From the NCBI GenBank assembly GCA_964626565.1, contig CAZVFX010000020.1:1-64000 (forward strand): a stretch of DNA of 64,000 nt. The letters run 5' to 3'. Origin of the DNA: CAZVFX01 sp964626565 (GTDB taxonomy: Bacteria > Myxococcota_A > UBA9042 > CAIXZC01). A program made the position numbers and the translations under genes. The notes under the pieces were generated by a model. It did no database searches. It saw only the letters and a program-made list of their open reading frames with translations, and was not told the origin of the DNA. Shown here piece by piece: positions 1-7,939 of the stretch. How positions within the stretch are numbered: the first letter of the stretch is position 1; each line of letters starts with the position of its first letter.

Positions 1-1
1 G

Positions 2-3000
2 ATTGAATGTGGGTCGGACGGCTGCGGCGGTGAGTGTGGAGCGTGCCCTGGCGCCGCCCCCGTTTGCGAAGACGGGTTGTGCGTGCCGGATTGCACTGAG
101 GACTGTGACGGAAAGGATTGCGGAGACGACGGCTGTGGCGGGAGTTGCGGACTATGTGACGACGGCAACTCGTGCACCGACGATTCGTGTATCGAAGGAA
201 TGTGCATCGCCTCGGTTCAGTCGGTTTACTGCCTCATTGACGACGAGTGCATGCCGTCGGGCACGGAGAACCCGTACAACGGATGTGAAGAATGCTCTCC
301 CGCCGAATCCCAGACCGATTGGACAGCCGCTGAGGACAAAACTCCCTGCGGCGGTCAGAAGGTGTGTTTCGAAGGGAACTGCTGCGACCCTGAGCCCGCA
401 TGTACGGGCAAGGAATGCGGTGATGACGGGTGCGGCGGCCAGTGCGGAGAGTGCCCCGGCCGGCTACCCATTTGCGAAGATGGTGAGTGCGTCTCCGATT
501 GTGTCCCCCAGTGCGAGTTCAAGGAGTGCGGGCCCGACGGCTGCGGCGAGAGCTGCGGCAAATGCGGCCTGCAGTACGACTGCGTCGAGGATGGAGGCAT
601 AGCGAAATGTCAGCCGGACTGCATCGCCATTTGCAGCGGGTTGGAGTGTGGGCCGGCGGGAGAAGAAGGGGAATGCGATTGTGGCACTTGTGACGACGGC
701 GATCTTTGCACGTCCGACGCCTGCGCCGACGCCACCTGCTTCTTCGACCCCAACGGCGCTGATTGCGACGATGGCAACCCCTGTACCGGGCCGGACAAGT
801 GCATTGAAACAGGCTGCCACGGTAAGCTGCTGCCCCTCGAAGAGTTGGTTGTCGGCGAGTGCTTGTGCCTAACAGACGAGGACTGCGCCGCGCTCGAGGA
901 TGGCGACGTTTGCAACGGCACTCTGGCCTGCGACTCGGGCGGGGAGGTCTCTGTCTGCCAGGTAGACCCGGACTCGCTGCCCGAATGCGATGACGACAAC
1001 CCGTGTACCGACGACGAATGCGACCCCTCGTCAGGTTGCACCTTCACCGCCAACAACGACAATGTTTGCGCCGATTCCAACGCATGCAACGGTTTGGAGT
1101 TGTGCCAAAACGGCAACTGTGAACAGGGTGCGCCCCCGCTATGTGAAGACGGCAACCCCTGCACCAATGACTCCTGCGATTCCGAATCCGGCTGCCTGTA
1201 CATTCCGGACGATGGCGCTGACTGTTCCGACGACAACCCGTGCAACGGTCTGGAGACCTGCAGTGAGGGCGTGTGCGCAGGGGGCCTTCCCCCGGACTGT
1301 GACGATGGAGACATATGTACCGCCGATTCTTGCGACCCTCTCATTGGCTGCGTCTCTGCTGCTGACCCGGGTGCCTGCGACGACGGCCTGGTATGCACCG
1401 ACGACATTTGCCAGAACAACCAGTGCGCTAATCCGGTCCAGGCGTTCTTCTGTCTCATTGAGCAAACCTGTGTGCCCGCAGGTGCGACCAATCCCGGCGA
1501 CGCTTGCGGGCAATGCGAGCCGTCGACGGCAATAGAGTCATGGACTCTGCTGGAGGATGGCATTCAGTGCGGCGCCGGGAAGGTCTGTTTCGAGGGAGCG
1601 TGCTGTGACCACGCCCAGAACTGTGCGGGCAAGGAGTGCGGAGACGACGACTGCGGTGGCGTGTGCGGCAATTGCCCCGCCGACAGTAGCTGCCAGGACG
1701 GCCTCTGTGTCGCCGGTCCATGCGAACCGGCTTGCCAGGGCAAGGAGTGCGGAGACGACGGCTGTGGCGGAGAATGCGGGCAGTGCCCGGCGAGCAGCTT
1801 CTGCGCGGCCCAGGGCGTGTGCGTATGCGTTCCCGAATGTGCGGAAAAACAGTGCGGCCCCGATGGCTGCGGAGACGAATGTGGCCAGTGCCCCGAAGGT
1901 TGGGGGTGCCAGAACGGAATCTGCGTCGAAGGGGGATGCGACACCGATTGTGTTGGCAAGGAGTGCGGGGACGACGGATGCGGGGGGAGTTGCGGAGATT
2001 GTGACGACGGGCTCTTCTGCACCACCGACAACTGCACCGAGGGGGCATGCGGCAACGAGTTGACGGCGTACTACTGCGTTATCAGCGGTGGGTGCGCACC
2101 TTCCGGCGCCGAGAACCCGGAGAATCCGTGCGAGCACTGCAAGCCGGCCAGCTCACAGTCCGAGTGGACGGTTGCTCAGAACGGGTTGAGTTGCGGCGTC
2201 GGCCTGGTTTGTTTCGACGGAGCGTGCTGCAACAGCGCCGGGAATTGTGCTGGCCTGGAATGCGGTGAGGATGGGTGCGGAGGGAGTTGCGGGCCCTGCG
2301 CACAGGGCTGGAGCTGTGATGAAGGACTGTGCGTCGAGGGGGGCTGTGAGCCCGATTGCAACGGCAAGGAATGCGGTCCGGACGGCTGCGGCGACATTTG
2401 CGGCCAGTGCTCCGGAAACGGCGCGTCGTGCGTCAACGGCGCCTGTGTCTGCACCCCCGACTGCGACGGCAAGGAGTGCGGACCGGACGGTTGTGGCGAC
2501 ACCTGTGGTGTTTGTGGGGAAGGCCAGTACTGCGTAGGTGGAGAATGCCCGGCCGAGGGCCTGGAGTGCGAAGACGGCAATGAAGTTGACTGGGATGGCT
2601 GCACAAATAATGAGGTAACTGAATTCGAGGTCAGCGAGGGCGCAGGCAAGAAGGCGCGCGCAGCAGTCAGCAGCCTCGCCAATGATAGTTTCGTCGTGCT
2701 CTGGTCGGGTGTGGACGCCAATGACTGGGGTATCAAGGTGCGAATTTTCAACGGTGACGGCACCACGCTGGGAGAAGAGTTTCTGGCCAACACGTATACC
2801 CCCAGCCAGCAATCAATGGGCGACGTCGACGGCTTCTCCAACGGCGGTTTTGTTATCGTGTGGGAAAGCAATCTTCAGGACGGCGACGGCTATGGAGTCT
2901 ATGGCAGGCTGTTCGACCCCGACGGGTCGCCTGCGTCCGAAGAATTCCGCGTCAACTCCAGCACTGCAAAACACCAGACCAGCCCCGGTGTCGCGGTCTT

Positions 3001-3778
3001 GTCCAACGGCGGATTCGTAGTTGTGTTCGCCTCCGGTGACCAGGCCTGGCAGGGGAAAGTGCATACTGCGCTGTATGACGCCGACGGGAACAAGACCCTA
3101 GAGTACCAGGTCAAGTTCAACAACTCGTCCACAATGGCCTATCCGGCGGTAACAGCACTCAACGATGGCCGGTTTGCAGTGGTGTATCAAGCCGAGATTG
3201 ACGGTTCGGGATGGAACACGGACTGGGGAATTGGGGCCCAGATATTCGGCCCGGACGGAACAGCAGAGGGAGACCCCTTCAAGTTGAATTCCTACGTCAC
3301 CAAGTACCAGGAAGAACCTGTCGTGGCTGGATTCGACGATGGCGGCTTCATCTCCGCCTGGCAGAGCGACGGCCAGGACGGTTCCCACTACGCTGTTTAC
3401 GGCCAGCGCGTGGATGTCAACGGTGACAAAGTGGGCGAGGAATTCAAGCTGAACAGCTACACCGACTCTCATCAGAAGGGCCCGGCGGTAGCTGCCCACG
3501 GCAACGACGCCTTCGTCGCCACGTGGCACTCCAACATGCAGGACGGCAATTCCTGGGGTGTATTCGGCAAGCGTTGGGAGTGGATCGACCCGGTGGGATT
3601 CTGGGGGCTCGAAGAGTTCTCGGCTAACGCACTGACCAATGGACAACAGTCGTTTCCCGACGTAGCCACCTTCTCCGATGGCAGCTACGTTATAGTCTGG
3701 CACTACAACATCTCAAGCAATCTCGGCAGAGTGTACGCCCAACGTTTCGACGCCGAAGGCAACAAGCTGTATCGGTAG
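2..3778 (+). CDS. Giant Cys-rich secreted protein, 5' partial
   Basis: The reading frame is open to the left edge, so the true start and any signal peptide lie outside the window. About 860 visible residues are tandem Cys-rich modules with the recurring core GKECGDDGCGG-CG-C, mixed with Asp/Cys loops of the CDDGNPCT type. They resemble the disulfide-rich scaffolds of myxobacterial surface proteins. The last 370 or so residues change to about seven repeats with a GGFVIVW...QDG...YGVYGR pattern, probably a beta-propeller. The protein is presumably exported and disulfide-bonded; ligand and role are unknown. It converges on the respiratory operon with a 9-bp gap and no visible terminator. I see no enzymatic motif. 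Confidence 0.85.
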   Translation: MECGSDGCGGECGACPGAAPVCEDGLCVPDCTEDCDGKDCGDDGCGGSCGLCDDGNSCTDDSCIEGMCIASVQSVYCLIDDECMPSGTENPYNGCEECSPAESQTDWTAAEDKTPCGGQKVCFEGNCCDPEPACTGKECGDDGCGGQCGECPGRLPICEDGECVSDCVPQCEFKECGPDGCGESCGKCGLQYDCVEDGGIAKCQPDCIAICSGLECGPAGEEGECDCGTCDDGDLCTSDACADATCFFDPNGADCDDGNPCTGPDKCIETGCHGKLLPLEELVVGECLCLTDEDCAALEDGDVCNGTLACDSGGEVSVCQVDPDSLPECDDDNPCTDDECDPSSGCTFTANNDNVCADSNACNGLELCQNGNCEQGAPPLCEDGNPCTNDSCDSESGCLYIPDDGADCSDDNPCNGLETCSEGVCAGGLPPDCDDGDICTADSCDPLIGCVSAADPGACDDGLVCTDDICQNNQCANPVQAFFCLIEQTCVPAGATNPGDACGQCEPSTAIESWTLLEDGIQCGAGKVCFEGACCDHAQNCAGKECGDDDCGGVCGNCPADSSCQDGLCVAGPCEPACQGKECGDDGCGGECGQCPASSFCAAQGVCVCVPECAEKQCGPDGCGDECGQCPEGWGCQNGICVEGGCDTDCVGKECGDDGCGGSCGDCDDGLFCTTDNCTEGACGNELTAYYCVISGGCAPSGAENPENPCEHCKPASSQSEWTVAQNGLSCGVGLVCFDGACCNSAGNCAGLECGEDGCGGSCGPCAQGWSCDEGLCVEGGCEPDCNGKECGPDGCGDICGQCSGNGASCVNGACVCTPDCDGKECGPDGCGDTCGVCGEGQYCVGGECPAEGLECEDGNEVDWDGCTNNEVTEFEVSEGAGKKARAAVSSLANDSFVVLWSGVDANDWGIKVRIFNGDGTTLGEEFLANTYTPSQQSMGDVDGFSNGGFVIVWESNLQDGDGYGVYGRLFDPDGSPASEEFRVNSSTAKHQTSPGVAVLSNGGFVVVFASGDQAWQGKVHTALYDADGNKTLEYQVKFNNSSTMAYPAVTALNDGRFAVVYQAEIDGSGWNTDWGIGAQIFGPDGTAEGDPFKLNSYVTKYQEEPVVAGFDDGGFISAWQSDGQDGSHYAVYGQRVDVNGDKVGEEFKLNSYTDSHQKGPAVAAHGNDAFVATWHSNMQDGNSWGVFGKRWEWIDPVGFWGLEEFSANALTNGQQSFPDVATFSDGSYVIVWHYNISSNLGRVYAQRFDAEGNKLYR

Positions 3779-3787
3779 GCTCGGTGA

Positions 3788-5320
3788 CTACATAGCAGTG
3801 CGCATTTCCATGGGCTGGGCGATGAGCCAAAGGCTCAAGACTGAGAACATGATCATCATGGCGATGAGGGGGACCTGACTGGTCAGGGCGGAACGGCGGG
3901 ACTTGAACCACCCGTGGGCGTGTTTGTGCGCGATGTAGATGCCAAAAACGTGCCCGATGATGATCAGCGCTACCTGGATGTACCAGATCGTCCCCAAACT
4001 CAGGATCGATCCGAGGCGCAACTCTGCCGTCCCGAACACGTTCCAGCCGTACCCGAAGGGATCGGAAGCAAGCACCACCAGCTTCTGGCTCTCCATGAAG
4101 AAATGCTCCACGTTGTGAGCGAGGTGATAGAAAAGAGCAATAGGGACCACGCCGTAAGCGTACTTGATGAACAGCGAGGCAAACGACTGCCGGTCACGGC
4201 CGGCGGCCAGCCCGGACAGCCAGACGCAGAGCCCGTAGACCAGGAAGGGTGCGGCCAGGCACGCCGCCATGCCGACGGAGAAAGCGGTCAACTCCCCGAC
4301 ATTCATCCACCGCTGCAGCGCCTGGGTCAAGACTTTCCAGTTGGGAGTCATGGTCAGCCCGTGGAACGCGGTGAGTGAGAACAGCACCAGGGCCAGGTAG
4401 GCCTCGTCCTTGCGCGGCTTGGAGACCGCCACCAGGTCCCGGCCGAAGGGCCTTAGATTGAGGGCCACGTTGTCGTGGGGACAGGTGCGAAAGCACTCTG
4501 CACACATGGTGCAATAGGTATTGCTGTCCATGGTTTTGAGATACTGGCTGGTGGGACACGGATACCCGGCGTCGTTGCCGGTGAGGCAGTCGGCGGACCG
4601 GCAGCCGTCGCAAATCGACGCGCTGCGCTTCCGGACCTCAATCGGGGAGAACATGGCGTAAAGCCCGCTGACTCTACCGATGAGGCAGCCGTACCGGCAG
4701 AACGACTTCTTCTCGAACAGCAGCCCCGGCACGACTACCAGGGCCAACATGAGCAGCCCCAGTCCCGCGGTGGCCTCCGGATTCATGGTCACGTGATAGC
4801 CCAGCTCCAGCCAGGTGAGGAAGACAAACAGCACAGTGGCCAGATAGATGTTCTTCAGGTAGCGGGGCCACTTCCAGCCAAGATTCAACGTTTCTTTCTT
4901 TACCTTGGAGAAGGTCAACCGAGTAAGCCAGTTAGTGACTGCGTCCCACGGACAAGCGTAGCACCACAGCTTGCCGAAAAAGAGCACCAGGAAGATCAGG
5001 CCTACCCACCAGATGTTCCAGGTGAGAGTGGGGGCGATGTTTTCTCCGGGCAGCGGGTTGCCGTAGTACCCAGCGAAGATGATGGTGCCAAAGGCAAGAA
5101 CCACCAGCATCTGGATCGCGGTCTGCAGCCACCGGGACCGAATCAGGTACTTGACCACAGGCAGATTCGTCAGCTCGAAGGTCTTACCCTTTCCGGCGGG
5201 ACGGCTCCTGAACCGAGCGACCTCGAGCACCACGAAGGAGATGGCCATGACAATCACGATGGAGGCGTAGTAGAGCCAGTCGGGGATACCCGCCATAACG
5301 CCGCATGCACAGTGGTTCAT
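3788..5320 (-). CDS. NapH/NosR/FixG-type membrane polyferredoxin
   Basis: A 510-residue inner-membrane Fe-S protein, last gene of the respiratory operon. Several hydrophobic helices surround two membrane-edge Cys pairs, CYACP (C120/C123) and CRYGC (C208/C212), as in NapH and NosR. Two [4Fe-4S] ferredoxin motifs follow (C237, C240, C245, C255 and C270, C273, C276, C280), then four or so C-terminal helices. Family members pass electrons between quinol or flavin donors and periplasmic partners. The start was set at the ATG overlapping the previous stop as ATGA, with GGAGGG 7 nt upstream; the longer frame only runs back into the upstream gene. Its exact partner is unknown. NosR itself is unlikely because no FMN-binding domain is present. 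Confidence 0.85.
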   Translation of the reverse strand: MNHCACGVMAGIPDWLYYASIVIVMAISFVVLEVARFRSRPAGKGKTFELTNLPVVKYLIRSRWLQTAIQMLVVLAFGTIIFAGYYGNPLPGENIAPTLTWNIWWVGLIFLVLFFGKLWCYACPWDAVTNWLTRLTFSKVKKETLNLGWKWPRYLKNIYLATVLFVFLTWLELGYHVTMNPEATAGLGLLMLALVVVPGLLFEKKSFCRYGCLIGRVSGLYAMFSPIEVRKRSASICDGCRSADCLTGNDAGYPCPTSQYLKTMDSNTYCTMCAECFRTCPHDNVALNLRPFGRDLVAVSKPRKDEAYLALVLFSLTAFHGLTMTPNWKVLTQALQRWMNVGELTAFSVGMAACLAAPFLVYGLCVWLSGLAAGRDRQSFASLFIKYAYGVVPIALFYHLAHNVEHFFMESQKLVVLASDPFGYGWNVFGTAELRLGSILSLGTIWYIQVALIIIGHVFGIYIAHKHAHGWFKSRRSALTSQVPLIAMMIMFSVLSLWLIAQPMEMRTAM

Positions 5321-5901
5321 CGCGGTTCCCTCCTTTCGGTTCTCGGCCGCACTCGAATGCCCTTGCCCGGCGCAGGACATATGTACTCGCACCTCCCGCA
5401 GCCGGTACACTCGGCGGAATCGACAATCGGCCTTCCGTCGGCGACGGAAATCGCCTTACCCCGGGAAGGGCACCGGCTGAAGCAGTAGTGCTCGCACACC
5501 TGGCCGGTGCAAGCCAGACAGTGGGATTCCGCCACTGCGGCCAGCCCGGGTCGCATCTCTCCCGACGCCGATAGCGCGCCTTCGGGACACGCCCCAATAC
5601 AGGGGAAGTCTTCGCACCGCGCGCAGGGGGTGTCGGCGGGTACGACCAGGGGCGTTCCTGCAGCGACACCATACTCCGGTCCGGCAGTTTCGATCGAGTC
5701 ATGGGGGCACGCGGAGGCACAGGTTCCACAACGCGCGCAGCGCAGCAGGAACTCGGCGTCGTCCAAAGCTCCCGGCGGCCGCAGCATCGGCGCGGTGACC
5801 TTCTTCGCCGCGGTGCGCACTGACTCGTCCAGGCGCTCGAGGGCGAGTCTCAACCCTTTGCGAAGGAACTGGGCCCGGGAGAGCTTATCGTCAGCTTTCA
5901 T
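5317..5901 (-). CDS. NapG/MauN-like 4Fe-4S ferredoxin protein
   Basis: A 194-residue Fe-S protein with about four ferredoxin-type clusters: CARCGTCASACP, CARCEDFPC-IGACP, CLACTGQVCEHYC and CTGCGRCEYICP. The N-terminus (MKADDKLSRAQFLRKGL) resembles a degenerate Tat-type leader, but the twin arginine is missing and no hydrophobic stretch follows. It may therefore be cytoplasmic, or co-exported with a partner. It overlaps the preceding gene by 11 bp and the polyferredoxin by 4 bp, so translation is probably coupled and the two proteins probably form an electron-transfer pair similar to NapG/NapH. The start was chosen for GGAGGAAGCG just upstream. Confidence 0.8.
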   Translation of the reverse strand: MKADDKLSRAQFLRKGLRLALERLDESVRTAAKKVTAPMLRPPGALDDAEFLLRCARCGTCASACPHDSIETAGPEYGVAAGTPLVVPADTPCARCEDFPCIGACPEGALSASGEMRPGLAAVAESHCLACTGQVCEHYCFSRCPSRGKAISVADGRPIVDSAECTGCGRCEYICPAPGKGIRVRPRTERREPR

Positions 5902-6463
5902 CGCGCTTCCTCCGCTTGCCGACTCCCACCGCCACAAAGACCGCCAGCAACCCGAGGCCGAACACGATGGGCACCACGCTGAAGTCCGTTTCGCCGATAA
6001 CTATTGGAAACGGTATCTTCTCAACGAAGTCCGCCCGGGGTTCGAAGACGACGTTCACGTGGTATTTCTCGGCCTCTTCGAACTGATGGCTCAATTTGAA
6101 CTCGTTATAGTCGATGTTGGCGACCCGGGGCTCGACCACCATTGTCTCTCCTCCGAAGAAGGTCACCCGGGAAATCGACAGCTCCACCGGCCCCTGGTAG
6201 ACCTCTCCGGTCTGCCCGTGTTTGATGTACACCTTCATGCGCACCGTCTCACCGGGTTGCGGGTTGCCCGGGAAAGTAGAAAACGTAACGTCAAATCCTT
6301 CCGCATCCGCCTCGATGACCATGGTGGGAATCTGGGGATAATCTTCTGAGTAGAGGTAGTGGGGGAGACCGAGTTGATGGTGGGCTGAAGCAGGTGTGGG
6401 GCAGAGCAGCGTCAGGCACAGAATCCCAAACAGCGTCGAGCCGGTCCGGCTAATTTCCGTCAT
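5891..6463 (-). CDS. Exported, C-terminally anchored beta-domain protein
   Basis: About 190 residues: signal peptide to roughly residue 27 (ending in TPASA), a beta-rich periplasmic domain, one C-terminal helix (VVPIVFGLGLLAVFVAVGV) and a basic tail KRRKRDES. The predicted mature N-terminus starts with two histidines, and more His residues follow (LPHYLY). I do not recognise the family; the architecture recalls FixH or YtkA-like small periplasmic domains, without a convincing motif. It lies inside the Nap-type operon, overlapping napH by ATGA, so an accessory role in assembly or metal supply to the reductase is reasonable inference. The start was set by that overlap. Confidence 0.65.
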   Translation of the reverse strand: MTEISRTGSTLFGILCLTLLCPTPASAHHQLGLPHYLYSEDYPQIPTMVIEADAEGFDVTFSTFPGNPQPGETVRMKVYIKHGQTGEVYQGPVELSISRVTFFGGETMVVEPRVANIDYNEFKLSHQFEEAEKYHVNVVFEPRADFVEKIPFPIVIGETDFSVVPIVFGLGLLAVFVAVGVGKRRKRDES

Positions 6464-7341
6464 CGTTTCACCCCATAGGCCAACGCACCCGGCTTGCACG
6501 CTGAGATGCACAAACCGCACTGATCGCAATCGGGCCCCAGTTCCTGTGTCATGGGCTGCAAATCGTACGGACAGACAGGGCCACACTCACCGCACTGCTC
6601 GCATCGGCGGCCGTCCCTGCTGATCCGCAGCAACCGGAACCGGGACAGGCCCACGTAGACCGCGCCGCCCGGGCAGACGTAACGGCACCACCAGCGGCGC
6701 GACAGAATCAGTTCAATGAACAAGATGAGGCCCAGGAACAGCAGGCCGTTGCCCCATACACCGTTGTAGGTCCTATAAAACAGCTCTCTGCTGATCACGG
6801 CTGGCGGATAAACCAGTGACAGCACCGGCATCCCCACCAGATACGCCATCAGCAACCCTCCGCCCAGGACCCCGAATTTCATCCGGCCGTGGAACTTGGC
6901 ATCGAGGGCTGGGTAGCCCAACTTCTCCAACAAAGAACGTAGCCGGTCATTAATCTCCAGCAGCAAACTCATGGGGCACAGCCAACCGCAGTACACCCGC
7001 CCCAGAAGCAGAGTCAGCAACACCGGGATCAGCACGGAAAGCAGGAGCGGGAGATACAGGGACATCGAGGTTACGGTGGACTCCACCAATGCCAGAGGGT
7101 CGGAGATCTTGTAACCGCCGACGTCGAGGGTCCACACGCTCCCCCGCACCGTATGAGTCAACTCCACAACCTCCTTGCGATCGCCACCTTTGAACAACGT
7201 GTGCAGTGCGGAAAGAAGCACGGATTTCTCAACAAACGCCTCGTCCCTCTGCTGGACCTTAATGCCATAGAGATTCACCATCGGCACGGCAATGATCAGG
7301 ATCCAGACTGCCACCTGCACTGTTCGCCGGGCCGCTTGCAC
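6460..7341 (-). CDS. napH: NapH-like quinol dehydrogenase membrane subunit
   Basis: A 293-residue membrane Fe-S protein with the NapH layout: N-terminal helix, a periplasmic loop, four or so transmembrane segments, the paired motifs CGWLCP and CRYVCPGG, and two C-terminal [4Fe-4S] motifs, CEQCGECGPVCP and CDQCGLCISACKPGA. NapH oxidises menaquinol and passes electrons through NapG to a periplasmic nitrate reductase. It starts with GTG 4 nt after the napG stop, with GGAGGG upstream, and its stop overlaps the next gene. Length matches family members. No NapB or NapC is encoded nearby, consistent with NapGH feeding the reductase, perhaps through the multihaem protein of this operon. Confidence 0.88.
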   Translation of the reverse strand: MQAARRTVQVAVWILIIAVPMVNLYGIKVQQRDEAFVEKSVLLSALHTLFKGGDRKEVVELTHTVRGSVWTLDVGGYKISDPLALVESTVTSMSLYLPLLLSVLIPVLLTLLLGRVYCGWLCPMSLLLEINDRLRSLLEKLGYPALDAKFHGRMKFGVLGGGLLMAYLVGMPVLSLVYPPAVISRELFYRTYNGVWGNGLLFLGLILFIELILSRRWWCRYVCPGGAVYVGLSRFRLLRISRDGRRCEQCGECGPVCPYDLQPMTQELGPDCDQCGLCISACKPGALAYGVKR

Positions 7342-7345
7342 TGCG

Positions 7346-7936
7346 CTACTCCCTCCCGTCCGCGGTGGGAATCACGCGAATCGCCTGTGGATAGTGATAG
7401 CAGATACGCTCACACAGGCCGCACCCTACGCAGTTCTCGGCCACCACCTCTGGCCGCTCCCAGGCGCCTATGGTAATGGCCTTATTCTGCAAGGGACAAG
7501 CCCGGTAGCATATCCCGCAAATGCGGTCGTTGTACGAATAGCAAAGGTCCTTGTCGATAACAGCTTTGCCCATGCTCACGGTCCGGCCGATAGTCTCCAG
7601 GTCGTCGGGGATCGGTTGGATCGCTCCGGAAGGGCACACCTGCGTACACTTCATACACAAGGTGCAGCCCTGCTCACGGGCGACGATGAATGGTGTCCCC
7701 GATTTGGGCCCCGAACCGATATCAAAGAAGTTGAGGCACTGATTGGGGCAAACATCGCCGCACAGCCCGCACCGCATGCACTTACGCACAAACTGTTCTT
7801 CTTCAAGGGAGCCGGGCGGGCGCAGGAAACGGAGCTTCCCGGGGCCGGGGGCCCACCGCACCACAGGCAGCAGCCCCAACCCCGCGAGTGCGGCGCCGTA
7901 CTTGATGAACTGTCGTCGGTCGATTTTTGGTTTCAC
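7346..7936 (-). CDS. napG: NapG-like Tat-exported ferredoxin
   Basis: A 196-residue periplasmic Fe-S protein. A twin-arginine signal (DRRQFIKYG, residues 6-14) precedes four Cys clusters: CMRCGLCGDVCP, CTLCMKCTQVCP, CGICYRACP and CVGCGLCERIC, the usual NapG set. Established role of the family: electron carrier between NapH and the periplasmic nitrate reductase. GTG start 3 nt after the molybdoenzyme stop; the gene sits between napA-like and napH-like genes, as in NapGH-containing operons. Confidence 0.88.
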   Translation of the reverse strand: MKPKIDRRQFIKYGAALAGLGLLPVVRWAPGPGKLRFLRPPGSLEEEQFVRKCMRCGLCGDVCPNQCLNFFDIGSGPKSGTPFIVAREQGCTLCMKCTQVCPSGAIQPIPDDLETIGRTVSMGKAVIDKDLCYSYNDRICGICYRACPLQNKAITIGAWERPEVVAENCVGCGLCERICYHYPQAIRVIPTADGRE

Positions 7937-7939
7937 AAG

